From: Streptomyces sp. P9-A2
GTDB lineage: Bacteria > Actinomycetota > Actinomycetes > Streptomycetales > Streptomycetaceae
Length of the DNA stretch: 64,000 bases
Direction of reading: 5' to 3'
Assembly: GCF_036634175.1 (NCBI RefSeq)
Contig: NZ_JAZIFX010000001.1
Span: forward strand, 372,001-436,000
The position numbers and the translations under genes were made by a program. The notes under the pieces are model-generated. The model was not told the origin of the DNA, ran no database searches, and worked only from the letters and a program-made list of their open reading frames with translations. Positions 35,732 through 44,317 of the stretch are shown piece after piece (position 1 is the first letter of the stretch; each line of letters opens with the position of its first letter).

Positions 35732-35843
35732 TGACACCGCGGGGCCCGCCCTCCGGGCGGCCGGCGCTACGTTCGAAACACGCCCCAGGGCTGTTTCCGC
35801 GCCGGACCCGGCGCGGCAGCAGCCCTCCTTGTTCCGCCCCGGG

Positions 35844-37214
35844 TTACGGATACGTGTACGTGTTGAGGTCGGCGACGGCGGCCGCCGGGTTGCCGAGGTC
35901 GTAGCGGTCCACGGCGAGGAAGTTGGGCTTCTTGCGGGCGGCGGGCTGGCAGAACCTGCGGGCGCGGTCGGCGAGTTTGGCGTTGTCCGTACCGGCCGTG
36001 TTCGCCATCGGGGTGTCCCGGAAGTGGTTCATGACGAAGAGGGGGCGGAAGCCCGGTTCGGTGCGGGTGAGGGGGATGTCGGCACCGACGTCGTACCAGC
36101 GGCTGTAGCAGGACCAGTCGGAAGCGCCGACGCCCGAGCCCATGGACCAGTGGTTCTCGACGGTCCACTCGCGCTGGTACATGACGCCGAAGCTGTCCCG
36201 GGTCAGCCCCGCGGACTGATCGGCGGAGCGGCTGTGGTCACTGAAGATCAGCAGTCGCTTTCCGGCCGCGGTCAGGTCCGCCATCGTCGGCCAGCCGTTC
36301 TCCCGTACGCCGCTGCGGTCCGGCCGGTAGAGCACATCCGACAGGCCGCTGACGCGGGCGAGTTCGGCGCGCAGCACACCGGGGTCGACGTAGTCCTCCA
36401 GGAACACGGTGACGACCTGGTCGGGGTGGGTCTCGAGGAAGTCGACCATGCGCTGGATGTCGACCCAGAGCGCGACGGGCCTGCTGACCAGGGTGCAGCT
36501 GTTGTGGCAGAGGATCGCGCCGTCCGGGGTCTGGTGGATGTCCAGCATGAATCCGCGTACTCCGTCGGCGAGTTGGCGTTCGATGCCTCGCGTCTGGTTG
36601 GGGAAGAGGTTGACGAAGGGCGGGGCGAAGCCGCCGTCGACTCCGTTGGCGTAGGCGTTGTGCGAGGTGAGGAAGGTGATCTGGTCCAGGGTGCGGCTGC
36701 CTTGGGGCGGCATGGGGCGGGTGACGGGAGAGACCGGGGTGAGATACCAGTGGGCGAGGTCCGAGGAGCCTGCGGAGAGGGCGAGTTGGGCGGGATGGTT
36801 GGCGCCGGAGGGTCTGGGTGCGACCGTGAGGCGCCGGTCGGTGCCGGGTGCGCCGAGTGTGTACCGGTCGGCACCGGCGGGGGTGATGTCCCAGGCCGCC
36901 TCGGCGCTCGCGCAGGGGACGGTCCTGGCCTGGTCGCCGACGCGGCCCAGGCAGGCGCCCGGGGTGTCCGTGTTCTCCAGGAGGGAGGAGGCGCCGTTCG
37001 GGCGCAGGTTCCACTGCTGGTGGTCCTCGTTGCCGCGCGGCCGGTGCTGCTCGACGGATCCGGCGTTGCCGGCCGCGTTCAGTCCCGTGGCCGCGCTCTG
37101 CACGTAGAAGGTGCCGGGCGCCGGTACCGCGTCGGCTCCGGCCGCGGGGGTCGGTGCCACGACCGCCGCGAGAAGAGCGGTGGCCGTGGCGAGCAGGACG
37201 TGGGGGGTGCGCAT
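35844..37214 (-). CDS. Secreted PI-PLC X-domain-like phosphodiesterase
   Basis: 456 residues from ATG 37214. A signal peptide (HVLLATATALLAAVVAPTPAAG) is followed by a ricin-like beta-trefoil-type region (FYVQSAATGLNAAGN; QQWNLRPNGASSLLENTDTPGACLG) to about residue 165. A PI-PLC X-type domain follows: LDQITFLTSHNAYANG (first His), RGFMLDIHQTPDGAILCHNSC (second His) and DHPDQVVTVFLEDYV-like HPDQVVTVFLEDYV. It should cleave glycerophospholipids or phosphoinositide-like substrates outside the cell. Confidence 0.8.
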   Translation of the reverse strand: MRTPHVLLATATALLAAVVAPTPAAGADAVPAPGTFYVQSAATGLNAAGNAGSVEQHRPRGNEDHQQWNLRPNGASSLLENTDTPGACLGRVGDQARTVPCASAEAAWDITPAGADRYTLGAPGTDRRLTVAPRPSGANHPAQLALSAGSSDLAHWYLTPVSPVTRPMPPQGSRTLDQITFLTSHNAYANGVDGGFAPPFVNLFPNQTRGIERQLADGVRGFMLDIHQTPDGAILCHNSCTLVSRPVALWVDIQRMVDFLETHPDQVVTVFLEDYVDPGVLRAELARVSGLSDVLYRPDRSGVRENGWPTMADLTAAGKRLLIFSDHSRSADQSAGLTRDSFGVMYQREWTVENHWSMGSGVGASDWSCYSRWYDVGADIPLTRTEPGFRPLFVMNHFRDTPMANTAGTDNAKLADRARRFCQPAARKKPNFLAVDRYDLGNPAAAVADLNTYTYP

Positions 37215-37313
37215 GGTGGGTGTCCTTCGTCCGAAAGGATGGCCGCGTGCGCGAGGGCACGCGGCCAGGTCACGGATGGTCAGGAGCATGACACCATGCC
37301 CCGCGGTCCTGCG

Positions 37314-38222
37314 TCAGCAGTACAGGTTGCCGCCGGGTGACGTTCCGAGGATCTGGGTGAACTGCTGATACGTGGTCACCCTGCTCTGCACCTGCGCCGG
37401 GTTGCGGCCGTCGCACTCCAGGGAGCCGTTGATGCTGCGGATCGTCTGGCCGAAACCGGCCTGGTTGACCATGGCGTTGTGCCCCGTCATGCTGCCGGGA
37501 CCGGACTGGGTGTTCCAGTACCACAGGGCCGTCTTCCAGGCGACGGACGCGTCGTTCTGCACCAGCCAGGGGTTGTTCAGCAGATCGATGCCGAGCGCGT
37601 CGCCCGCGGCCTTGTAGTTGAAGTTCCAGCTCAGCTGGATCGGCCCGCGCCCGTAGTAGCCGGACTGACCGGCCGGGCAGCCGTACGGCTGCCCCCAGTC
37701 GCAGTAGTGCGAGTAGTTGGCCGTGTTCTGCTCGACCACATGCACCAGACCACCGGTCTCGTGGCTGACGTTGGCCAGGAAGGCGGCGGCCTCCTGCTTC
37801 TTCACCGTGTCGCTGCCCGTGTTGGCGAAGCCGGGGTAGGCACTCAGGGCCGCCTTCAACCCGCTGTAGGTGTAGAAGGAGTTCCGGTTCGGGAACATCT
37901 GGTTGAACTGTGCCTCGGACACGACGAAGTTCCCGACCGGTGTTCCGGGGCCGTTGTCACAGGAGTACGGCTCCCAGTACCAGGTACTGATGATCGGGTC
38001 GTAGCCCGGATTGCCGTGCTCGGCGACGTACGCCCGGCCGTCGGTGTAGCGGACGACGTCGCCGGCGTTGTACCACTGTCCGGCGACCCAGTTCGGGTAG
38101 CTGGAACACGCGGCGGCGGCCGAGGCGGGGGCGGCGGAAGCCGTCGCGGCGGGGAGCAGCACGGGCGCACTGGCGGCGATGACGACGGCAGCCAGAACGG
38201 AGGAGATGCGGCGTCTCGACAA
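37314..38222 (-). CDS. Secreted GH19 chitinase with N-terminal carbohydrate-binding module
   Basis: 302 residues from TTG 38222, chosen for AGGAG eight bases upstream. A signal peptide (LSRRRISSVLAAVVIAASAP...) precedes a CBM5/12-type module (YPNWVAGQWYNAGDVVRYTDGRAYVAEHGN). The GH19 catalytic domain starts FVVSEAQFNQMFP, with the catalytic Glu in NVSHETGG and the signature YYGRGPIQLSWNFNY. It hydrolyses chitin outside the cell. A DasR-type operator lies 139 bp upstream. Confidence 0.92.
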   Translation of the reverse strand: MSRRRISSVLAAVVIAASAPVLLPAATASAAPASAAAACSSYPNWVAGQWYNAGDVVRYTDGRAYVAEHGNPGYDPIISTWYWEPYSCDNGPGTPVGNFVVSEAQFNQMFPNRNSFYTYSGLKAALSAYPGFANTGSDTVKKQEAAAFLANVSHETGGLVHVVEQNTANYSHYCDWGQPYGCPAGQSGYYGRGPIQLSWNFNYKAAGDALGIDLLNNPWLVQNDASVAWKTALWYWNTQSGPGSMTGHNAMVNQAGFGQTIRSINGSLECDGRNPAQVQSRVTTYQQFTQILGTSPGGNLYC

Positions 38223-38360
38223 GGGATCAACTCCTATGCGGAACACGGCCGCTCCCGGGCGGGGACATGCCGGAGCGGAGTCTCGCCGCATGCGCCGGCG
38301 AGGCCGGTCGCGGGGTGGGGGGGGCGGCCGTGGTGGGGGGTGTCGGGCACACTCAACCGC

Positions 38361-38376
38361 ATTGGTCTGTACCAGT
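38361..38376. promoter_or_regulatory. DasR-type operator (dre) upstream of the chitinase
   Basis: ATTGGTCTGTACCAGT matches the dre consensus ACTGGTCTAGACCAGT at 13 of 16 positions and keeps the outer TGGTCT/ACCA halves. DasR is the GntR repressor of chitin and N-acetylglucosamine use in Streptomyces. The region 38377-38493 shows no gene. Confidence 0.65.
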
Positions 38377-38493
38377 CAAGTCTGCGGACCGGCCGACCCC
38401 ATGACCTGTCCAGGATGGCCAACTGCCCATTAACAGAGGGCCGGTTGGCCGTCCCGAAAGGCCTCGCCACGCCCCCTTTCGCCGTTTCCTCCC

Positions 38494-39642
38494 CTATCGC
38501 GCGAACGGCACCTGGGCGGGGACCGCGGGCTCCACGTCCTCCTGGAAGGGATGCCGCCACAGCCCCTGTGCGGCGAGGCGCGGCAGGACACCCTCACCGA
38601 ACCAGTACGCCTCCTCCAGGTGCGGGTAGCCGGAGAGGACGAACTCCTCTATCCCCAGAGCGTGATACTCCTTGATCCGCTCGGCGACCTCGTCGTGGCT
38701 GCCGACCAGGGCGGTGCCCGCGCCGCCGCGCACCAGCCCGATACCCGCCCAGAGATTGGGATGGACCTCCAGCCCGTCCCGGCTGCCGCCGTGCAGGGCG
38801 AGCATGCGCCGCTGCCCCTCGGACTCGCTTCGGGCGAGCCCGGCCTGGACGGATCGCACGGTCTCCCGGTCGAATCCGTCGAGCAGCCGGAACGCCTCGG
38901 ACCAGGCCTGTTCGGCGGTATCGCGGGTGATGACGTGCAGCCGGACACCGAACCGCAGGGTGCGGCCCTCGCGGGCGGCGGCCGACCGCACCCGTTCGAT
39001 CTTCTCGGCGACCTGCGCGGGCGGCTCGCCCCAGGTGAGGTAGACGTCGACGTGCCGGGCGGCCACCTCCACGGCGGCGGGCGAGGAGCCGCCGAAATAC
39101 ACCTCGGGCACCGGGTCGGGCACCCGGGCCAGGGACGCGTTCTGCACACTCAGATGCTCCCCGTCCAGGCTGACGGTCTCACCACCCCACAGGTCCCGTA
39201 CGATCCGCAGGAATTCATCGGTACGGCGGTAGCGCGCTTCCTTGTCGAGGAAGTCGCCGTAAGCGCGCTGCTCATGGCTCTCACCGCCGGTGACGACGTT
39301 GAGCAGAAGCCGTCCGCCGGACTGCCGCTGGAAGGTGGACGCCATCTGCGCGGCGAGGGTCGGCGAGACGAATCCCGGCCGGAAGGCGACCAGGAACTTC
39401 AGCCGTTCGGTGTGCCGGCTGACCATGGCGGTGGTCAGCCAGGCGTCCTCGCACCAGGCGCCGGTGGGGGTCAGGGCACCCACGAAGCCGAGCTGCTCCG
39501 CGGCACGGGCGATCTGGCTCAGATAGGCGACGGTCGGCGGCCGGTCCCGTCCCGAGGCGGACGCCGGGGTGCCGTGACCGCCACCGACGACGTGGCGGCT
39601 GTCGCCGTTGGTGGGCAGGAACCAGTGGAAGGTGAGGGACAC
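38494..39642 (-). CDS. ssuD: FMNH2-dependent alkanesulfonate monooxygenase (SsuD-like)
   Basis: 382 residues from GTG 39642 with GGAGA upstream. Luciferase-like monooxygenase barrel starting LTFHWFLPTNGDSRHVVGGG and containing AAEQLGFVGALTPTGAWCEDAWL, RPGFVSPTLAAQMASTFQRQSGGRLLLNVVTGG and EVYFGGSSPAAVEVAARH, typical of SsuD. It releases sulfite from organosulfonates using FMNH2 from SsuE. It is the last gene of the SsuE-SfnB-SsuD unit. Confidence 0.88.
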   Translation of the reverse strand: MSLTFHWFLPTNGDSRHVVGGGHGTPASASGRDRPPTVAYLSQIARAAEQLGFVGALTPTGAWCEDAWLTTAMVSRHTERLKFLVAFRPGFVSPTLAAQMASTFQRQSGGRLLLNVVTGGESHEQRAYGDFLDKEARYRRTDEFLRIVRDLWGGETVSLDGEHLSVQNASLARVPDPVPEVYFGGSSPAAVEVAARHVDVYLTWGEPPAQVAEKIERVRSAAAREGRTLRFGVRLHVITRDTAEQAWSEAFRLLDGFDRETVRSVQAGLARSESEGQRRMLALHGGSRDGLEVHPNLWAGIGLVRGGAGTALVGSHDEVAERIKEYHALGIEEFVLSGYPHLEEAYWFGEGVLPRLAAQGLWRHPFQEDVEPAVPAQVPFAR

Positions 39643-39668
39643 GCGAGGTCTCCGATCAGATGCGTTCG

Positions 39669-40862
39669 TCAGAGCAGGCCGTGGCGGGGCGGCAGCGTCC
39701 CGCTCAGCACGTACCGGCCGATGTGCTGGATCTTCCAGCGCACCGGGTCGTGCAGGGTGTGGGTGCGGGCGTCGCGCCAGTGCCGGTGCAGATTCGAGGA
39801 GTTGAGGGCCGCGCGGGTACCGGCGAGTTCGAAGAGAGCGCCGGCCACCTCGACCGCGGTGTCGGCGGCGTGCGCCTTCGCGGCGGCCACCGCGATGGAC
39901 GCCTCGGCGGCCGAGGTGTCGGTGAGAGCGGCGCGGGCGGTGTCCACGGAGCGGGCGGCCTCCCGCAGCAACGCCTCCGACGCCCGTACGAGGATGGCGA
40001 GTTCGCCGAACCGCTGGACGAGCAGGGGGTCGTCGGCCGCGGCGTCGAAGCCGCTCTCGAACCAGGGACGGCTCTTCGTCCGGACGAACTCGGCGGCCTC
40101 CGCCAGCGCTCCCCCGGCGATCCCCGCGTCGATCGCGGCGTGCAGCAACTGGGCATTCGCTCCGTGCAATTGAGGGCCACGGAAGGTGAGATGGTGCGGG
40201 AAGAGGTGGCCGACCGCCACCGGGACACCGTCCAGGCGCACGGTGCCGCTGGCCGTGGTCCGCTGCCCCATGCCGTCCCAATCGTCGGTCACGGTGAGGC
40301 CCGGGGCGTCCCGCGGAACGAAGGCGACGTGCAGGTTGTCGTCCTCGGCGCGGGCCAGGACGGGGATCCAGTCGGCGAAGAGGGCTCCGGTGGCGTAGTG
40401 CTTGACGCCCTTGAGGACGTACGAACCGTCCGGCCGGGGCTCCAGGCGGGTGCGGATGTCCTGGACGTGCCGGGTGCCCGCCTCGGACTGGGCGTTGCCG
40501 AGGCGACGGCCCGCGAGCAGCTCCGCGAAGAAGAACGTGCGCTGGGTGTCGGTTCCATGACGGCGAATCACATTGACGTAGACGAAGTGGCTCTGCGGGA
40601 TCTGGGAGAGACTGGCGTCGGCCGCGGCCAGCAGCCGGAAGATCTCCGCCAGGGTCTCCTGGCTCACGTCCGCCCCGCCGTACTCGGCCGGGACGGTGAC
40701 GGCGAGCAGACCGGACGAGGCGAGCCGGTCCACCTCTGCACGCGGCAGCCGGCGTTCGGCGTCGCGCGCGGAGGCCTCCGCGCGGAACTCCTGGGCCAGG
40801 GCGGCGGCGACGGCGAGCGCTTCCGCGTCGTCGGCGATGACGTGTGCGGTGCCCCCGGTCAA
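39669..40862 (-). CDS. SfnB-family acyl-CoA dehydrogenase-like sulfur acquisition oxidoreductase
   Basis: 397 residues from TTG 40862, which overlaps the SsuE stop (TTGA). The acyl-CoA dehydrogenase fold is clear: VPAEYGGADVSQETLAEIFRLLAAADASLSQIPQSHFVYV, GVKHYATGALFADWIPVLA and RHWRDARTHTLHDPVRWK. It is of the SfnB/DszC type, flavoproteins that oxygenate organosulfur compounds. It is translationally coupled to the FMN reductase that can supply FMNH2. Confidence 0.85.
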   Translation of the reverse strand: MTGGTAHVIADDAEALAVAAALAQEFRAEASARDAERRLPRAEVDRLASSGLLAVTVPAEYGGADVSQETLAEIFRLLAAADASLSQIPQSHFVYVNVIRRHGTDTQRTFFFAELLAGRRLGNAQSEAGTRHVQDIRTRLEPRPDGSYVLKGVKHYATGALFADWIPVLARAEDDNLHVAFVPRDAPGLTVTDDWDGMGQRTTASGTVRLDGVPVAVGHLFPHHLTFRGPQLHGANAQLLHAAIDAGIAGGALAEAAEFVRTKSRPWFESGFDAAADDPLLVQRFGELAILVRASEALLREAARSVDTARAALTDTSAAEASIAVAAAKAHAADTAVEVAGALFELAGTRAALNSSNLHRHWRDARTHTLHDPVRWKIQHIGRYVLSGTLPPRHGLL

Positions 40863-41419
40863 CTCGCTACCGCCAGTGTCGCCGGGGCGGCGGGGCGCAG
40901 GGCCGCCGAGAACTGGTCGACCACCTGGGCGAGGGCCTCGGCGGTGCCCTGGGCGATGGCCAGCGAGCCGTCGTCGTGCACGGTGATGTCCTTGTCGAGG
41001 GTGAACCAGCCCTGCACGATGTGGGCCGCGCCCATGGAGTTCAGGACCGGGCGCAGGGCGTAGTCGATGGCCAGGACGTGGGCGGTGCTGCCACCGGTGG
41101 CCAGCGGCAGCACCGTCTTGCCGGTCAGCGCGTACTGCGGCAGCAGGTCGAGGAGCGCCTTGAGGACACCGGAGTACGACGCCTTGTAGACGGGAGTGCC
41201 GACGACCACGCCGTCGGCACGGGCGAACAGTTCGGCGGCCTCCACGACGGCCGGATGGCGGAGGTCCGCGCCGAGCAGCGCCTCGGCGGGGAGGGTGCGC
41301 ACATCGAGCGGGATCACCTCGTGCCCCTGCGCGGTCAGCCGCTGGTCCAGGTGGCGCAGCAGCCTGTTGGTACGGGAGAAGGCGGAGGGACTGCCGGAGA
41401 CGGACAGGACGGTGGCCAT
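40859..41419 (-). CDS. ssuE: NADPH-dependent FMN reductase (SsuE-like)
   Basis: 186 residues. Flavodoxin-like fold with VLSVSGSPSAFSRTNRLLRHL at the start, VVVGTPVYKASYSGVLKALLDLLP in the middle and LPLATGGSTAHVLAIDYALRPVLNSM, matching SsuE. It supplies FMNH2 to the neighbouring monooxygenases. First gene of the three-gene unit, 155 bp after the preceding gene's stop; a terminator separates the two units. Confidence 0.88.
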   Translation of the reverse strand: MATVLSVSGSPSAFSRTNRLLRHLDQRLTAQGHEVIPLDVRTLPAEALLGADLRHPAVVEAAELFARADGVVVGTPVYKASYSGVLKALLDLLPQYALTGKTVLPLATGGSTAHVLAIDYALRPVLNSMGAAHIVQGWFTLDKDITVHDDGSLAIAQGTAEALAQVVDQFSAALRPAAPATLAVAS

Positions 41420-41538
41420 GGGTCCTCTTTCGGAAATCTCGGGATGCGGAAGGCTCGGGGCTCACGACTCAGGGCTCACGCGGGCTCCGCGAGGTTTTCA
41501 GGAGCCCGGAGACCCAGAAAGCGCGGAGGCCGGGAGGC

Positions 41539-41567
41539 GGGGGCGTCCGCGACCCGCGGACGCCCCC
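41539..41567. terminator. Stem-loop between the two sulfur transcription units
   Basis: Perfect 13-bp arms (GGGGGCGTCCGCG) with an ACC loop start 6 bp after the stop of the DszC-like gene. It should end the SfnG-DszC-like transcript before the SsuE unit. Confidence 0.65.
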
Positions 41568-41573
41568 GGGGCG

Positions 41574-42791
41574 TCAGGAGTACCAGGTGGGTTCGGGCAG
41601 TTCACCCTCGAGGACCCAGCGTCCGACCTCCCGGCGCTTGTAGGCGACCGGGTCGTGCAGCGTGTGGGTGCGGATGTCGCGCCAGAACCGGTCGAGTCCC
41701 TCGGCCGTGGTGGTGGAGCGGGCGCCGGTCACCTCGAAGACGCGGCTCGCGATCTCCAGGGCGGTATCGGTGGCGCGGGCCTTGACCGCGGCCACCCGCA
41801 CCTCGAAGTCGCCGCGCGCCTGCTCGGTGACCGCGTCGGGGTCGTCGTGCAGCCTCTGTCCCTCGGCGGCGACGGCGTCGGCCAGGGCCTCGACCGCCCA
41901 CAGCTTCGCGGTGAGGTCGCCGTAGGTGTCGACGACGTACGGCTCGTCGACCGCGCGGTCGTGGCCGCCGTGCAGCCAGGGCCGGGTCCTGGTACGGGTG
42001 TAGGTGGCCGCCGTCTCCAGCGCGCCTGCCGCGATGCCGAGGTAGAAGCTGACGAAGACCAGCTGGATGGTGGGGACGTTGAGGGTGTTGTAGACGCGCG
42101 GCCGGAACTCCTTGTCGACGTATCCGGCCGCGGACGACCAGGATGTGCGGACCCCGTCGATGGTGACGCTGCCGCTCTCGGTGAGCCGCTGGCCGATGTT
42201 GTCCCAGTCGTCGTGGAAGGTCAGTCCCGCGCTGTCCGAGGGCACGATCGCGAAGACGTGCTGGTCGGTCCCCTCCAGGATGCCCTCCAGAACGGTGACG
42301 TCGGAGACCCTGCTGCCGGTGGAGAAGGACTTGCGGCCGGTGAAGACCAGGTCGTCGCCGTCCTCGGTGACCACGACGTCCCGGTCGCGCGGGTTGACGG
42401 CGCCGCCGAAGAACCAGCGGTTTCGGGCGGCCTCCGCCTCCACGTACTCCCACTGCTCACGGGTGCCGACCAGCCGGGCCGCCCAGTTCCACAGGTAGTG
42501 GTAGCCGAGGAGCTGGCCGAGGGAACCGTCGGCCTTGGCGATCTCCCGGATCACCCGGTAGGCGGTGATCCAGTTCTGACCTCCGCCGCCGTGCTCGACC
42601 GGACCGAGCAAGGTGACGAGGCCGGAGTCCTTCAGCAGCCGCACCTCCTCGTACGGAGTGGCGCCCGCACGGTCGCGGGCGGCGGCGTCCGTGGCGAGGA
42701 CGGCGGCGACGGCCGCGGCGCGGGCGATCCAGTCCTCGGCGGTGCGCGGAGCGGGGCGGACCTGCCAGTCGGTGGGTGTGGCGGTGCTCAT
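41574..42791 (-). CDS. DszC-like acyl-CoA dehydrogenase-family monooxygenase
   Basis: 405 residues. Acyl-CoA dehydrogenase fold: HGGGGQNWITAYRVIREIAKADGSLGQLLGYHYLWNW, FTGRKSFSTGSRVSD and DDWDNIGQRLTESGSVTIDGV. It ends FWRDIRTHTLHDPVAYKRREVGRWVLEGELP, as in DszC and other sulfur-oxidising flavin monooxygenases. A paralogue of the SfnB-like gene two genes downstream. Substrate unknown; probably a sulfide, sulfoxide or sulfone. Confidence 0.85.
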   Translation of the reverse strand: MSTATPTDWQVRPAPRTAEDWIARAAAVAAVLATDAAARDRAGATPYEEVRLLKDSGLVTLLGPVEHGGGGQNWITAYRVIREIAKADGSLGQLLGYHYLWNWAARLVGTREQWEYVEAEAARNRWFFGGAVNPRDRDVVVTEDGDDLVFTGRKSFSTGSRVSDVTVLEGILEGTDQHVFAIVPSDSAGLTFHDDWDNIGQRLTESGSVTIDGVRTSWSSAAGYVDKEFRPRVYNTLNVPTIQLVFVSFYLGIAAGALETAATYTRTRTRPWLHGGHDRAVDEPYVVDTYGDLTAKLWAVEALADAVAAEGQRLHDDPDAVTEQARGDFEVRVAAVKARATDTALEIASRVFEVTGARSTTTAEGLDRFWRDIRTHTLHDPVAYKRREVGRWVLEGELPEPTWYS

Positions 42792-42846
42792 CGGTTCGGC
42801 CTTTCTCGTCGGCGTGTTCGCGACGGTGTTCGTGGGTGGGGGGCGG

Positions 42847-43965
42847 TCAGACGCGTACGGGCACGGAGTCGGTGGCGGCGGGAAGGGCCGCCTCCAGTTC
42901 GCGCACCAGGGGCAGGACGCGGCGGCCGAAGTACTCGACCTCCTCGTGGTAGTGCAGAAAGCCGAGGAGAAGGAGGTCCACGCCGAGCCGCTTGTAGGCG
43001 ACGATCCGCTCGGCGATCTGCTCCGGGGTGCCGATCAGCCCGGTGCGGAAGCCGTCGTTGTACTGGACCAGGTCCTCGAACGTGGAGTCCTGCCACATGC
43101 CCTTGCCGTCGGCCGTGGACCCGCCGGCCTGCTTGACGGCTGCGCCGAAGCCCTCGACGGCCTCGGAGTCGGCCTTGGCGACGATCTCCCGGAGGGTGTC
43201 GCGGGCCTCGGCCTCGGTGTCGCGGGCGATGAGGAATCCGTTGAGGCCGAACTTCGGGGGCCTGCGGCCGGCCAGGGCGGCGGCCCGGTGGACGTCCGTG
43301 ATCTGTTCGACGACCCCGTCGTGGTTCCGGCCGTTGGAGAAGTACCAGTCGGAGACCCGGCCGGCCATGGCGCGGGCGGCGGTGGAGTTGCCGCCCTGGA
43401 AAATCTCCGGGTGCGGACGCTCCGGTGTGTTCAGCGGCTTGGGTTTGAGCGAGAAGTCGCGCAACCGGTAGAAGTCACCGGCGAGTTCGGCGTGATCCTC
43501 GGTCCAGATGGTGCGCAGGGCGCGGATGAACTCCTCGGAGCGGCGGTAGCGTTCGTCGTGCTCCAGCCAGGGCTCGCCGAGGGCGGTGAACTCGCCTTTG
43601 AACCAGCCGCTGACCACGTTGACCGCGAAGCGGCCGTTCGACAGATGGTCGGCGGTCGCACCGAACTTGGCGAGGACACCCGGGTGCCAGAGCCCGGGGT
43701 GGACGGCGGCGATCACTTTCAGGCGCTCGGTGGCCAGCAGCAGCGCGAGACTGAAGCCGGTGGACTCGTGCTGGTATTCGGCACCGTAGCTCGCCATGTA
43801 ACGCACCTGGCTGAGGGCGTAGTCGAAGCCGTTGTTCTCGGCGAGGACAGCGAGTTCCCGGTTGTACTCGTATCCCCAGTCGGTGCGTTGCTCGATGGTG
43901 CTGGTGACCAGGCCGCCGCTGACGTTGGGGACCCAGTAGGCGAATTTCACGGGATCTGCGGGCAT
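42847..43965 (-). CDS. sfnG: Dimethylsulfone monooxygenase (SfnG-like)
   Basis: 372 residues. Luciferase-family monooxygenase starting VKFAYWVPNVSGGLVTSTIEQRTDWGYEYN, with YMASYGAEYQHESTGFSLALLLATERLKVIAAVHPGLWHPG and IFQGGNSTAARAMAGRVSDWYFSNG, the SfnG signature. It oxidises dimethylsulfone to methanesulfinate with FMNH2 and O2. First protein gene after the leader peptide, and head of the first sulfur unit. Confidence 0.88.
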   Translation of the reverse strand: MPADPVKFAYWVPNVSGGLVTSTIEQRTDWGYEYNRELAVLAENNGFDYALSQVRYMASYGAEYQHESTGFSLALLLATERLKVIAAVHPGLWHPGVLAKFGATADHLSNGRFAVNVVSGWFKGEFTALGEPWLEHDERYRRSEEFIRALRTIWTEDHAELAGDFYRLRDFSLKPKPLNTPERPHPEIFQGGNSTAARAMAGRVSDWYFSNGRNHDGVVEQITDVHRAAALAGRRPPKFGLNGFLIARDTEAEARDTLREIVAKADSEAVEGFGAAVKQAGGSTADGKGMWQDSTFEDLVQYNDGFRTGLIGTPEQIAERIVAYKRLGVDLLLLGFLHYHEEVEYFGRRVLPLVRELEAALPAATDSVPVRV

Positions 43966-43989
43966 GCGGAACTCCTGTTGCGAAATGCG

Positions 43990-44040
43990 GAGGTGTGCAA
44001 GTCAGGGGTGTGAGACAGGTGTGCGAGACAGGTGTGCGAG
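43990..44040. repeat. Short tandem repeats in the sfnG leader
   Basis: Two to three near-copies of a 13-base GTGTGCGAGACAG unit occur in the 5' leader between the leader peptide and sfnG. They may affect leader RNA folding. Confidence 0.45.
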
Positions 44041-44156
44041 CGCGCCGAATTCACTCAGCGCGAAAGTGCGCGGAGTTCAGACGGTGCGGGGGAAAAGCAC
44101 GCGCGATGGCTCCGGAGGCGGCTGCGACGTGCTGAACGGGCGGCGGATCGGACGGA

Positions 44157-44240
44157 TCAGGCCGCGACGCGACAGGAGGCGCTGGAAACGCGCGCGAGGT
44201 CGACGTGGCGTCGCCGCGTGAGGTCCAGTCGCTTCGTCAT
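44157..44240 (-). CDS. Leader peptide upstream of the sulfur cluster
   Basis: 27 codons from ATG 44240, reading MTKRLDLTRRRHVDLA then RVSSASCRVAA. This is the Streptomyces leader-peptide type found upstream of sulfur and cysteine genes; a single Cys codon lies near the end (residue 23). It has no ribosome site, but a promoter at exactly the right spacing makes a leaderless mRNA likely. Slow Cys-tRNA decoding would be read as sulfur starvation and allow transcription into sfnG, 190 bp on. Family identity is from recollection; the mechanism is inferred. Confidence 0.7.
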   Translation of the reverse strand: MTKRLDLTRRRHVDLARVSSASCRVAA

Positions 44241-44247
44241 GCCGTCG

Positions 44248-44277
44248 ATCGTGGCAGCCCTCGGTCGCCACCGTCAA
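44248..44277 (-). promoter_or_regulatory. Promoter for a leaderless leader-peptide transcript
   Basis: On the minus strand TTGACG-N18-CACGAT, with CACGAT ending seven bases before the ATG at 44240. That spacing places the transcription start on or next to the A of ATG, the hallmark of leaderless Streptomyces mRNAs. Confidence 0.6.
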
Positions 44278-44317
44278 GGAAAACCCGACCGTTCCCGCAT
44301 GACGGACCATTGAATTT

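Larger units (their letters stand above)
35543..35785. mobile_element. 243-bp MITE with 14-bp terminal inverted repeats
   Basis: GGGCGTGTTTCGAA at 35543-35556 and its exact reverse complement at 35772-35785 bound a gene-free segment. Inside are two copies of the hairpin repeat (35589-35622, 35689-35731), a 12-bp stem-loop (35638-35649 with 35655-35666) and a 12-bp palindrome (35676-35687). No target duplication was evident. A transposase with matching ends was not found in the window. Confidence 0.75.

Noticed and set aside
43990..44040. GTGTGCGAGACAG repeats as a CRISPR or iteron array
   Set aside because: Only two to three copies, no spacers of regular length and no cas or rep genes.
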